From Demequina silvatica (GTDB taxonomy: Bacteria; Actinomycetota; Actinomycetes; Actinomycetales; Demequinaceae), in assembly GCF_000971215.1 (NCBI RefSeq), contig NZ_BBMA01000002.1, positions 1 to 64,000 on the forward strand: DNA of 64,000 nt, in the 5' to 3' direction. This document shows, in pieces, positions 36,597 to 44,662 of the stretch. Each line of letters opens with the position of its first letter. Within the stretch, counting starts at the first letter, position 1. The notes beneath the pieces were generated by a model. It was not told the origin of the DNA. It ran no database searches and saw only the letters and a list, made by a program, of their open reading frames with translations. The position numbers and the translations under genes are program-made.

Positions 36597-37910
36597 TCAG
36601 CCGCGGCGCCTGCGGCGCCGGTCGGTCTGGCGGGCATGCGGCACGATCTCGTCGATGCCCACCATGCGCGGCACGCCCTGGAGGAACACCGCGAAGGTCG
36701 CGGGCACGCGCTGCGCCAGCTCGAGGCGCCCGCCGTCGGCGGTGACCAGGTCGCGCGCGAGCGCGAGCCCCAGTCCGGTGCCGCGACCCGAGGTGACCTC
36801 GCGCTCGAAGATCCGCGGGGCGAGGTCGTCGGGCACGCCCGCGCCCTCGTCCGTGACCTCGATCACCACGGCGTGGTTCTGGCCGGAGTCGCGCGCGGAC
36901 ACGCGCGTGGTGCCGCCGCCGTGCTTGAGCGAGTTCTCGATCAGGGTCGCGAGCACCTGCGCGAGGCCGCCCGGCGTCGCGAACACGGTCGCGTCGGTGG
37001 GCGCGATCGCGATGCGGCGGCCCGCCTGCTCGAACGCGGCCACCCACTCCTCGCGCTGCTGGTCGAACACCTCGTCGAGCATCACGAGCTCCGTGCCCGA
37101 GCCCAGGGCGCGCCGCGAGCGGCCCAGCAGCTCGTCGACCACGCCCACCAGGCGCTCGACCTGCTCGAGCGAGCGCTCGGCCTCCTCGCGGACCTCGTCC
37201 TGGTCCGTGAGCACGGAGATCTCCTCGAGGCGCATCGACAGCGCGGTGAGGGGCGTGCGGAGCTGATGCGACGCGTCGGCGGCGAACTGCCGCTCGGTCG
37301 CCAGGCGGGCGGCCATGCGGTCCGAGGACCGCGCGAGCTCGTCCGCCACCAGGTCGATCTCCTCGATGCCGGTCTTCTCCAGCCGCGGCCGCACCTGGCC
37401 CGAGCCCAGCTGCTCCGCGGAGGCGGCGAGGTAGACCAGGGGGGCGGAGAGGCGGTTCGCCTGCCAGATCGCCATGGCGGCGCCGGCGACGATCGCGACG
37501 GTGCCGCTCGCGAGCACCAGGCCCACGATCCGGGCGGCCTGCCAGAACACGTCCCACTTCGAGATGTACGCGTACACGCGCAGCCCCGAGTCCGTCTGGT
37601 AGGTGCCCACGTACGCGGACGAGGGCTGCTCGCCCGCGGTGAGGATGGTGCCGTCGGGCAGGGCGACGGTGATGTACTCGGGCGCGCCGGGGCTGGTGGA
37701 GATGAAGGACTCGAGGTTGTCCTCGGTGATCGCCTCGCCCGACTGGTAGCGCACCTCGAGCGCGCGCGCCGCGGTGCTGGCGCGCAGGTCGAGGTTGGTC
37801 AGCGCGTCGTCGCGCATGATCTGCGCGGCCGCCACGGCGAGCGGGATGCCCAGCATGACCACCGCGACCGCGAGCGCGGAGAAGGTCGCGGTGAGGACGC
37901 GACGGCGCAC
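36597..37910 (-). CDS. Sensor histidine kinase
   Basis: A 437-aa membrane kinase: transmembrane helices about 9-30 and 130-155 around an extracellular sensor region, HAMP about 155-205, HisKA with the acceptor in ADASHQLRTPLTALSM near 212-227, and HATPase_c with N box LIENSLKHGGG near 318 and GRGTGLGLALARDL near 375. It forms a pair with the response regulator immediately upstream on the same strand (six bases between). The signal is unknown. GTG start. Confidence 0.92.
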   Translation of the reverse strand: MRRRVLTATFSALAVAVVMLGIPLAVAAAQIMRDDALTNLDLRASTAARALEVRYQSGEAITEDNLESFISTSPGAPEYITVALPDGTILTAGEQPSSAYVGTYQTDSGLRVYAYISKWDVFWQAARIVGLVLASGTVAIVAGAAMAIWQANRLSAPLVYLAASAEQLGSGQVRPRLEKTGIEEIDLVADELARSSDRMAARLATERQFAADASHQLRTPLTALSMRLEEISVLTDQDEVREEAERSLEQVERLVGVVDELLGRSRRALGSGTELVMLDEVFDQQREEWVAAFEQAGRRIAIAPTDATVFATPGGLAQVLATLIENSLKHGGGTTRVSARDSGQNHAVVIEVTDEGAGVPDDLAPRIFEREVTSGRGTGLGLALARDLVTADGGRLELAQRVPATFAVFLQGVPRMVGIDEIVPHARQTDRRRRRRG

Positions 37911-37916
37911 GGCTCG

Positions 37917-38594
37917 CTAGTCGCCGTTCTCGAAGCGGAAGCCCATGCCCCGCACCGTCGTGATGAAGTGCGGCTGCGACGCGTCGTCGCCGAGCTTCCG
38001 GCGCAGCCACGACACGTGCATGTCGAGGGTCTTCGACGGTGCTCCCGGGTCCGCGGCCCACACCTCGCGCATGAGCGTGTCGCGCGAGACCACGGAGCCC
38101 GCGTTGGACACCAGCACCTGGAGCAGGTCGAACTCCTTGCCGCTCAGCTGCAGCTCGGTGCCCTCCAGGTACGCGCGGTGGCCGGCGACGTCGATGCGGA
38201 CGGCGCCCGCCTCGATGTCGGCGCCGCTGTCGCTGCCGGTGCGGCGGCGCAGCAGCGCACGCACGCGGGCGAGCAGCTCCGCGAGGCGGAACGGCTTGGT
38301 GACGTAGTCGTCGGCGCCCGCGTCGAGGCCCACCACCAGGTCGACCTCGTCCGCGCGCGCGGTGAGCATGAGGATCGGCACCTGCAGGCCCTTGTCGCGG
38401 ATGCGACGCGCGACGTCGACGCCGTCGATGTCGGGCAGCCCGAGGTCAAGGATCACCAGATCCGCGTCATCGGATGCCCCGACCCCGCCCACGCCGGTGC
38501 CATGCCACTCGACGTCGTACCCCTCCCTGCCCAAAGCACGGGTCAAGGGTTCTGAAATGGTCGGGTCATCTTCGACCAAAACAATTCGCGTCAT
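37917..38594 (-). CDS. OmpR-family response regulator
   Basis: A 225-aa regulator. Receiver domain 1-115 with acidic D9/D10... VEDDP, phospho-acceptor D50 (LVILDLGLPDIDG) and K100 in DDYVTKPF; winged-helix domain about 130-222. Partner of the adjacent histidine kinase. The ATG opens MTRIVLVEDDP; the longer open frame upstream is read-through. Divergent from the GT39-like gene with about 92 bases between, where a control site for either could lie. Confidence 0.94.
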   Translation of the reverse strand: MTRIVLVEDDPTISEPLTRALGREGYDVEWHGTGVGGVGASDDADLVILDLGLPDIDGVDVARRIRDKGLQVPILMLTARADEVDLVVGLDAGADDYVTKPFRLAELLARVRALLRRRTGSDSGADIEAGAVRIDVAGHRAYLEGTELQLSGKEFDLLQVLVSNAGSVVSRDTLMREVWAADPGAPSKTLDMHVSWLRRKLGDDASQPHFITTVRGMGFRFENGD

Positions 38595-38672
38595 GCGAAC
38601 ACAGTACCCGGGACCACGCACTTTGCAACGAACCCCCCGGCCGCGCCCGCCGGTCGGCGCCACGCGCGCGGA

Positions 38673-38678
38673 TACGCT
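38673..38678 (+). promoter_or_regulatory. Candidate -10 box of the GT39-like gene
   Basis: TACGCT ends eight bases before the GTG at 38687. The spacing favours 38687 over the in-frame GTG at 38681 and suggests a leaderless transcript. Confidence 0.4.
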
Positions 38679-38686
38679 GGGTGGCC

Positions 38687-40804
38687 GTGACGCGACCCAC
38701 CCTCCGCGCGGCCGATCGCCCGGCCCTCCCCCGCCCTCGGGCGACGCTCGTGACCGCTCCCGAGCGCATCGTCCTCGGGCTCGTGGTCCTCGCGCTGGCG
38801 GCCGGCCTGTGGGCCTCCGTGGGCCTCCACACGCCGTGGACGGTGCTGCCCACCGCGGCGGTCGGGATCGCGCTCGCGTGGCGCGTGGTGCCCGCACCGG
38901 CGCGCGTGACCGTCGCCGAGCGGCGCGGCGCGGCGATCGCCCTCGCGGGCGCGGGCGCGTGGGCGGTGGTCAACGCCGTCATGTACGCCGAGTACCTCAT
39001 CGTGGTGCGCGACCCCGGCTTCCTCACCCTCGCGGGGCTGTGGCTGGTCGACCACCCCGACTCCGACATCCCGTCGCTGGGCGCGATCGACGCGGCGAGC
39101 GTCGACGGCAGCGTGCTCGCCGACGCGTCGCAGGCGTGGAACCTGCGCGGCGACGCGGTCCAGCCCCAGGGCGCGCGCATGCTCTCCGCGCTCATCGCGA
39201 CGGGCGGGTGGGTGGCCGGGGACCTCGGCGTGCTGGTGTTCAACGTGATCGTGGGCGCCGTCGGGATCCTCGCGGTCTACGCGCTGTCCCGCCGGATGCT
39301 CGGGCCGCTCGCGTCCCTCGCCCCCGCCGCGGCGGTGGCGCTGTCGGTGTCCCACATCGGGCTGTCGCGCGCCGCGTACACCGAGCCGCTCACGCTCGTG
39401 CTGGTGATCGCCGCCGCGCTGTGGCTCTGGCGCGGCGTCGAGGACCGTCACGGCGGCGCCCTCGCGCTCGGCGCCGCGGCGTCCGGCGCGCTGTCGTTCG
39501 TGCGCATCGACGGCGCCGCCTACGCCGCGGGCCTGCTCGCCGCGACGGTGCTGGCGCTCGCCCTGGCACCGGGGTCGCGGGCACGGCGCGGCGGCGCCGC
39601 CCTGGCCGCGATCGGCGTGCAGGCCGCGCTGCTGTTCGCCGGCTACGCGGCGCTGTGGCGGTGGAGCGAGGGCTACGCGGACCGCCTCGCGGACCAGGCC
39701 GTCACCCTGATGATCGGCTACGGCCTGCTCGCCCTCGCGCTCGGGCTGTGGGCCCTCACGTGGATCGGCGGCGGCGACCGCGTCGCGACCGGCGCGCGGG
39801 ACCTGCTGGGACGCCGCGGCGCGATCGCGGCCGGCGCGGCGGTCTCGGGGCTGCTGGCGGTGCTCGCGTCGCGGCCGCTGTGGATGACCGCGCACCGCGG
39901 CACGGACAACAGCGTCGACCAGTTCACCAACTCCGTGGTCGGGTCCTTCCAGGCCTCGCAGGGGCTGCCGATCGACCCGACGCGCACGTACGCCGAGCAC
40001 ACCGTGGCGTGGGTGAGCTACTACCTCACGTGGCCGCTGGTGCTGCTCGGCATCCTGGGCTTCGGGCTCGCGACCACGTGGATGATCCGCCGCCGTCCCG
40101 GCTGGGCGCTGCTGCTCGGCGCGGTGCTGCCCACGTCGCTCCTCTACTTCTGGAACCCCGAGGTGGTGCCCGACCAGCTGTGGGCCTTCCGTCGCTTCGA
40201 GCCCGCGACGCTGCCCGGCTTCGCGATCGCGGCGGCCGTGGCGGCGTGGGGGCTCTGCGACCGGGTCAGGCCCGCGTGGCGCGCGCGCTCGCGCCGCATC
40301 GCGGCGGGCGCGTTCGTGTTTCTCCCGCTCACCACGTGGGTGTCGATCGCGCCGGGCTCCGACCTGCCGGTGTCCGCGGCGACCCCGGTGTTCGTGCGCG
40401 AGATGGGCGGCGCGTACTCCCAGCTCGAGGACCTCTGCGCGGTGGCCCCCGACCGCCCCATCATCCTCGCGGGCACGTCCTCCCACTTCGGGTCGCTGCG
40501 CGTGATGTGCGACGAGCCCACCGTCCTCGCCCTCGCCGCCCTCGAGCCGGACCAGATGGCGCGGATGGCGGACACCTGGGACGCCGCGCCCGTGGTGCTC
40601 ACCCGCAATCCCGAGTGGTTCGAGTGGTCCACGGAGCCCGCGGTGGTGGTGAGCTCGACCGTGCGGCAGGCCAGCTACGAGCTCCAGGGCATCCCCCGCA
40701 CCTACTTCGACCGCGCCTACTCCTGGTACGCGGGGATCGTGGGCGAGGACGGCGTGCTCGTGCCCGTCGAGCCCGAGGATCGGACCGTGGTCACCAGCCC
40801 CTGA
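38687..40804 (+). CDS. Multi-pass membrane glycosyltransferase-like protein (GT39/ArnT-like)
   Basis: About 705 aa with some eleven to thirteen transmembrane helices and a C-terminal extracellular domain (about 560-705). The first loop reads MYAEYLIVVRDPGFLTLAGL, with acidic residues placed as in GT-C/GT39 enzymes that use polyprenyl-phosphate sugars. Substrate unknown; an unclassified integral membrane protein is the alternative. Start GTG chosen from the -10 box spacing. It precedes the FHA-FtsK gene by 71 bases. Confidence 0.7.
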   Translation: MTRPTLRAADRPALPRPRATLVTAPERIVLGLVVLALAAGLWASVGLHTPWTVLPTAAVGIALAWRVVPAPARVTVAERRGAAIALAGAGAWAVVNAVMYAEYLIVVRDPGFLTLAGLWLVDHPDSDIPSLGAIDAASVDGSVLADASQAWNLRGDAVQPQGARMLSALIATGGWVAGDLGVLVFNVIVGAVGILAVYALSRRMLGPLASLAPAAAVALSVSHIGLSRAAYTEPLTLVLVIAAALWLWRGVEDRHGGALALGAAASGALSFVRIDGAAYAAGLLAATVLALALAPGSRARRGGAALAAIGVQAALLFAGYAALWRWSEGYADRLADQAVTLMIGYGLLALALGLWALTWIGGGDRVATGARDLLGRRGAIAAGAAVSGLLAVLASRPLWMTAHRGTDNSVDQFTNSVVGSFQASQGLPIDPTRTYAEHTVAWVSYYLTWPLVLLGILGFGLATTWMIRRRPGWALLLGAVLPTSLLYFWNPEVVPDQLWAFRRFEPATLPGFAIAAAVAAWGLCDRVRPAWRARSRRIAAGAFVFLPLTTWVSIAPGSDLPVSAATPVFVREMGGAYSQLEDLCAVAPDRPIILAGTSSHFGSLRVMCDEPTVLALAALEPDQMARMADTWDAAPVVLTRNPEWFEWSTEPAVVVSSTVRQASYELQGIPRTYFDRAYSWYAGIVGEDGVLVPVEPEDRTVVTSP

Positions 40805-40875
40805 CCCGCCTGGGTCTGTCCACCGTTCGCCGGCGGGCGCTGGACCGCGCGGTCGAGCCGCGGTGGGCTGGGGCG

Positions 40876-43755
40876 GTGATCCTCACCATCGAGGGCGCCG
40901 GCGACGTCGAGGCGGCGCCCGGCACCCCGCTCGGCGCCGTCCTGGCGGCCGCCGGCGCGCCCGCGGCCGTGTGGTGCGGGAGCGTGCGGCTGGACGCGGA
41001 CCATCGCGTCGGCGCGCCGCCCCTGCTCGCGGCCGCGCGGCTCACCGTCTCGCCGGGGCGTGCCGCCGCGCCGCGGGCAGGACCCCACGCGCGCGTCATC
41101 GCGGGTCCGGACGCGGGCGGCGCGCTGGCACCGATGGACCGCGACGCCGTGGTGGGACGCGACGGCGCGTCCGCCCTCGAGGACCCGGCGCTGAGCCGCC
41201 GCCACCTCGCGATCGACGCGCGGGGACGCGCCCGCGACCTGGGGTCCCGCAACGGCACGGTGCTGGTGCGCGGCGGGCGGCGGCGCAGGCTCGGCCGGCT
41301 GCGCCGCCGCCTGCGCGACGGCGACGTCCTGTTCGCGGGCGGCTCCGCGGTGCGGTGGGTGGGGGACGATGCGCGGGCGGGCGAGTCCTCCCCCGTCGCC
41401 TCCGGGCCCGGCGCGGGCGGGTCCACCCGGATCGCGCCGCTGCTCGCCGGGGTCGGGGGTGCCGCCGCGGGCGCCGCGGCGATCGGCGCCGCGACGGGCC
41501 GCTGGGCGATCGCGGCCGCGATGCTGGCCGCGCCGCTCGCATGGGCGCTCGTCGCGCTCGCTCGGCGGCGCCGTTCGGAACGCACGCCCGAGCTGGGACT
41601 CGAGGAGCTCGCCGCGGTGCCGCTGCCCGTGGCGGTCGTCGGCGAGGCGGACGTCGCGCTCGGCGTCGCGCGTGCGATCGCCGTCGCCCGCGAGGTCGGG
41701 CTGGAGGGTCTGACGCACGAGCCGTGGACGCGGTGGCACGAGCGGCGGCTGCCCGCCGAGGCGGTGCGCGTCGTGGCGCGCGACGGTTCCCCGTCCTCCG
41801 AGGCCCGCACCGTGATCGACGCGGACGCCGCCACCCTGACCGTCGAGGGGCGCACCCGCGCGTGGCACGTCGCGGCCGTCTCCGCGACGACCGCCGATGC
41901 CCTGGCGCGCGCCGCCGTCGGCGGCCGCGAGCCCGGCCTGCCGGACCTGCTGCGCTGGGGCGACCTGCCGCCGCCCGAGCGGCCCATGACGGCGGCGCTG
42001 GGCGTCGACCGGCGCGGTCCCGTGATGCTCGACCTCGACGCCGACGGCCCTCACGTGCTGGTCGCGGGGACCACGGGCTCGGGCAAGTCCGCGCTCCTCG
42101 AGACCGTGGTGGCGGGCCTGGCTCACGCGCATCCGCCCGAGCGGCTCGGCGTCGCGCTGGTCGACCTCAAGGGCGGCGCGGGCCTCGGCGCCTGCGCCGC
42201 GCTGCCGCACGCGCGCGGGCTGCTCACGGACCTCGAGCCGGGCTCGGCCAGGCGGATGCTGCTGGGGCTCGCGCACGAGCTGCGCGAGCGCAAGCGCGCC
42301 CTCGCGCGCGAGGCGCTGCCGTCGTGGGTGGCGTGGGAGCAGCGCGGGGCCGCGTCCGCGCGGCTGCTGGTGGTGGTCGACGAGTTCCAGGAGCTCGGCG
42401 CGCTCGACCCCGGGCTGCTGTCCGAGCTCGCGAGGCTCGCCGCGCAGGGTCGCTCGCTCGGCGTGCACCTCCTGCTGGCCACGCAGCGCCCGGCTGGCGC
42501 GGTCTCGCCCGCGATCCGCGCCAACGTGGGCACCGTGATCGCGCTCCGGACCGCGACGGCCGCGGAGTCTCACGACCTGCTGGGCGACGCCTCCGCCGCG
42601 GAGCTCCCCGGCTCCGCTCCCGGCCGGGCGATCCTCGCGTCGCCTCGCGGCCGCACCACGCTGCAGGCCGCGCTGCCGGTCGCTGACCCGACGCCGCCCG
42701 TGCGGCCCGTGGGCCACGCGCCGCCACCCGGGCGCGCGCTCGCGGACACGGCTCGAGAGCGCTGGGACGCGCGGCCGCGCCCGGAGCCGCTGTGGCTGCC
42801 CGCGCTCGCGGAGGAGGCGTCCGCGCCGCCCGGAGCCTTCGGGTGGATCGACCTGCCCGAGACGCGCACCAGGGCGCCGCTCGTGTGGGATCCCGCCGAC
42901 GGTCCGCTGCTGGTGGTCGGACCCCGCGGTTCCGGCCGCACCACCACGCTGGACGCGGTCGCCGCGGCGCTGCCGGGAACGGTGTGCCTACCCGCCGACC
43001 CGCGCGAGGCGGTCCGCACGCTCGCCCTCGCGGCGGCGGCGCGGCCCGCGGCGCTGGTGGTGGATGACGCGGACGTCGCGACCGCCAGGCTCGAGCCGCT
43101 CCTGCGCGGCTCCCCTCAGGCGCTCGAGGACCTCGCGCGCGTGGTGCCGCTCGTGATCGCGTGCGGGCCCGGCTGGGGCGCCCGGTGGGCGGCGCGCGCG
43201 GGCGCGCGGGTGGTGCTGAGCGGGCTGGATCGCATCGAGCAGCAGCTCTGGGGCGTCCCGCCAGCGCTCGCGGGGCTCGACGCCGCACCCGGCCGCGGCG
43301 TCGCGGTGACGCCGCGCGCGAGCGGCGAGTGCCGCATCGTCCCCGCGCCGTGCCCACCCCCACGGACCCTGGTCGCGCCGCTCATCTGCGGTGCCGACCT
43401 GCCCGCGGGCGCCGTGGGCGTGGTGGGCGACGACGCCCGGCCGCTGCGGCTCCCCCGCGACGGCGTCGCCGTGATCGGCGCGCCGGGAGCGGCGCGCGAC
43501 GCGCTCGTGGCGTCGCTCGCCGCGGCGGGCGTCCGTGCGGAGGCGGCGACGGTCACGCCCAGCGGGGCGCCGATCGAGCTCCTCGCGGACCCCACCCCCG
43601 CGCGCCTGCGCGAGCTCGGCATCCTGGCCCCGCCGGGCCTGGCGGAGCCGGCGCCTCCGCCGGGCCGCGTGATGGTGCGGCGCGGTTCCACGTGGGAGGC
43701 GGCCCAGCTGCGGATGCCGCCCGAGCCGCGGACGGAGGCGTCAGCCGTCGCGTGA
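40876..43755 (+). CDS. Orphan EssC/EccC-like FHA-FtsK/SpoIIIE ATPase
   Basis: A 959-aa protein. Residues 1-70 resemble the first, degenerate FHA-like domain of EssC; a canonical FHA domain follows (about 75-140; VGRDGAS, LSRRHLAI, GSRNGTVL); a hydrophobic segment lies at about 185-228. The first FtsK/SpoIIIE ATPase is intact (Walker A AGTTGSGKSALLE about 395-407; Walker B LLVVVDEFQELG about 497; LLLATQRPAGAVSP). A second, weaker module has GPRGSGRTTTLD near 678 and ALVVDDADVAT. This is the layout of the type VII secretion motor, but no WXG100, EccB, EccD or mycosin gene is nearby. Two dispersed-motif copies lie in its linkers. GTG chosen as the first start after the previous stop. Confidence 0.75.
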   Translation: MILTIEGAGDVEAAPGTPLGAVLAAAGAPAAVWCGSVRLDADHRVGAPPLLAAARLTVSPGRAAAPRAGPHARVIAGPDAGGALAPMDRDAVVGRDGASALEDPALSRRHLAIDARGRARDLGSRNGTVLVRGGRRRRLGRLRRRLRDGDVLFAGGSAVRWVGDDARAGESSPVASGPGAGGSTRIAPLLAGVGGAAAGAAAIGAATGRWAIAAAMLAAPLAWALVALARRRRSERTPELGLEELAAVPLPVAVVGEADVALGVARAIAVAREVGLEGLTHEPWTRWHERRLPAEAVRVVARDGSPSSEARTVIDADAATLTVEGRTRAWHVAAVSATTADALARAAVGGREPGLPDLLRWGDLPPPERPMTAALGVDRRGPVMLDLDADGPHVLVAGTTGSGKSALLETVVAGLAHAHPPERLGVALVDLKGGAGLGACAALPHARGLLTDLEPGSARRMLLGLAHELRERKRALAREALPSWVAWEQRGAASARLLVVVDEFQELGALDPGLLSELARLAAQGRSLGVHLLLATQRPAGAVSPAIRANVGTVIALRTATAAESHDLLGDASAAELPGSAPGRAILASPRGRTTLQAALPVADPTPPVRPVGHAPPPGRALADTARERWDARPRPEPLWLPALAEEASAPPGAFGWIDLPETRTRAPLVWDPADGPLLVVGPRGSGRTTTLDAVAAALPGTVCLPADPREAVRTLALAAAARPAALVVDDADVATARLEPLLRGSPQALEDLARVVPLVIACGPGWGARWAARAGARVVLSGLDRIEQQLWGVPPALAGLDAAPGRGVAVTPRASGECRIVPAPCPPPRTLVAPLICGADLPAGAVGVVGDDARPLRLPRDGVAVIGAPGAARDALVASLAAAGVRAEAATVTPSGAPIELLADPTPARLRELGILAPPGLAEPAPPPGRVMVRRGSTWEAAQLRMPPEPRTEASAVA
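41362..41380 (+). repeat. Dispersed motif copy in the linker after the FHA domain
   Basis: GGGGACGATGCG with flank CGGGCGG, read as GDDARAG. It lies between the FHA domain and the hydrophobic segment. Confidence 0.6.
43333..43344 (-). repeat. Dispersed motif core near the end of the FtsK-like gene
   Basis: CGCATCGTCCCC, exact core in reverse orientation, read as RIVP in a linker (CRIVPAP). Confidence 0.55.
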
Positions 43756-44154
43756 GGCGCGCAGCGCGGGCCGGCCGCCCACGAGCACCGCGATGCCCAC
43801 CGCGATCCCGAGCACCGCGAGCGGCACGCCGAGCGCCGGGCTCACGCCCATGAGGTTGATGCCCGCGAGCGTCTGCAGCGCCTGCCAGGTGAGGGCGGCG
43901 CTCACCGCCCACCGTGCGCCCTTGTCGAGCGCCCTGGCGACCAGCAGCAGGCCCGCCGCGATGAGCCCGCAGAACGCCGCGAGCCCGGCCGCGAACGCGG
44001 GCTCCGGCAGGGAGAACGCGTGGATGCCGTAGGCTGTCGCAGCAACGGCCAGAGCGACCGCCTCGAGCGCGACGCCGGCGGCCGCGATCCGTGCGCGGGT
44101 CCTCTCCGGATCCCCCTCGCGCCGGGACCTGGGCCCCTTGTGCGCGTCCGTCAT
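43741..44154 (-). CDS. Small four-helix membrane protein of unknown function
   Basis: A 137-aa protein: charged N terminus (MTDAHKGPRSRREGDPERTR) and four hydrophobic helices (about 25-45, 52-72, 80-98, 103-125). No family signature is clear to me. The ATG follows GGAGG at four bases; a longer open frame starts 18 codons upstream. Its 3' end overlaps the convergent FtsK-like gene by 15 bases. Divergent from whiB1, sharing a control region with a Crp-like site. Confidence 0.65.
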   Translation of the reverse strand: MTDAHKGPRSRREGDPERTRARIAAAGVALEAVALAVAATAYGIHAFSLPEPAFAAGLAAFCGLIAAGLLLVARALDKGARWAVSAALTWQALQTLAGINLMGVSPALGVPLAVLGIAVGIAVLVGGRPALRASRDG

Positions 44155-44172
44155 GACGCCTCCTTCCGCCCT

Positions 44173-44188
44173 TGTGAGCGAACCCACA
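44173..44188. promoter_or_regulatory. Crp/FNR-like palindrome upstream of whiB1
   Basis: TGTGAGCGAACCCACA matches TGTGA-N6-TCACA except for one base. In mycobacteria the whiB1 promoter is controlled by a cAMP receptor protein, so the placement is meaningful. A TTGAAA at 44200-44205 could be a -35 just downstream. Confidence 0.5.
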
Positions 44189-44243
44189 GGAAACACCTCT
44201 TGAAACATGTTCGTTACTTGTGCGAATCTTAAGGAAGTCTGAA

Positions 44244-44288
44244 CGCGACGGAGCGACGAACCCCCTGTGATCCATGGGCTCCGTCGCG
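44244..44288 (+). ncRNA. Perfect 11-bp stem in the whiB1 leader
   Basis: CGCGACGGAGC (44244-44254) is perfectly complementary to GCTCCGTCGCG (44278-44288) with a 23-base loop. It lies inside the expected whiB1 5' UTR, about 37 bases before the ATG. It could be a cis-acting RNA element or an operator. No U-tract follows, so it is unlikely to be a terminator. Confidence 0.45.
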
Positions 44289-44325
44289 TCGTAGCACCCC
44301 CCAGCTATCCCCCCAAGGAGACCCC

Positions 44326-44580
44326 ATGGATTGGCGCACCAGCGCAGCATGCCTCGAAGTCGATGACCCGGAGCTCTTCTTCCCCGTCGGCAACACCGGC
44401 CCGGCCCTCGTGCAGATCGAGAAGGCCAAGACCGTGTGCCAGCGTTGCGACGTGCGGGACACGTGCCTGCAGTGGGCGATGGAGCACAACCAGGACTCCG
44501 GCGTCTGGGGCGGGCTGTCCGAGGACGAGCGCCGCTCGCTCAAGCGCCGCGCCGCCCGCGCGCGCCGCGCAGCCAAGTAG
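44326..44580 (+). CDS. whiB1: WhiB1-type iron-sulfur regulator
   Basis: An 84-aa WhiB1. Fe-S ligands C9, C38, C41 and C47; GVWGG turn at 59-63; basic tail ERRSLKRRAARARRAAK that contacts DNA. WhiB1 is a nitric-oxide-sensitive 4Fe-4S protein that works with the primary sigma factor and is essential in mycobacteria. AAGGAG precedes the ATG at seven bases. A 13-bp terminator follows. Adjacent pdtaS on the opposite strand reproduces the Rv3219/Rv3220c arrangement. Confidence 0.95.
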   Translation: MDWRTSAACLEVDDPELFFPVGNTGPALVQIEKAKTVCQRCDVRDTCLQWAMEHNQDSGVWGGLSEDERRSLKRRAARARRAAK

Positions 44581-44591
44581 CACCCCCGCAT

Positions 44592-44621
44592 CGAGGCCCC
44601 GTCCAGCCGGACGGGGCCTCG
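44592..44621 (+). terminator. Terminator of whiB1
   Basis: CGAGGCCCCGTCC and GGACGGGGCCTCG form a perfect 13-bp stem with loop AGCC, starting 11 bases after the stop. No long U-tract, as usual in high-GC actinobacteria. Confidence 0.8.
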
Positions 44622-44662
44622 TGCTGTCCGGGGCGGCCGGCCCCGCGGCCGTGCCGGCCCGT

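Noticed and set aside
38362..43755. A 1797-codon open frame on the plus strand
   Set aside because: The first 838 codons are a shadow of the GT39-like gene. Protein-like sequence starts at the GTG at 40876.
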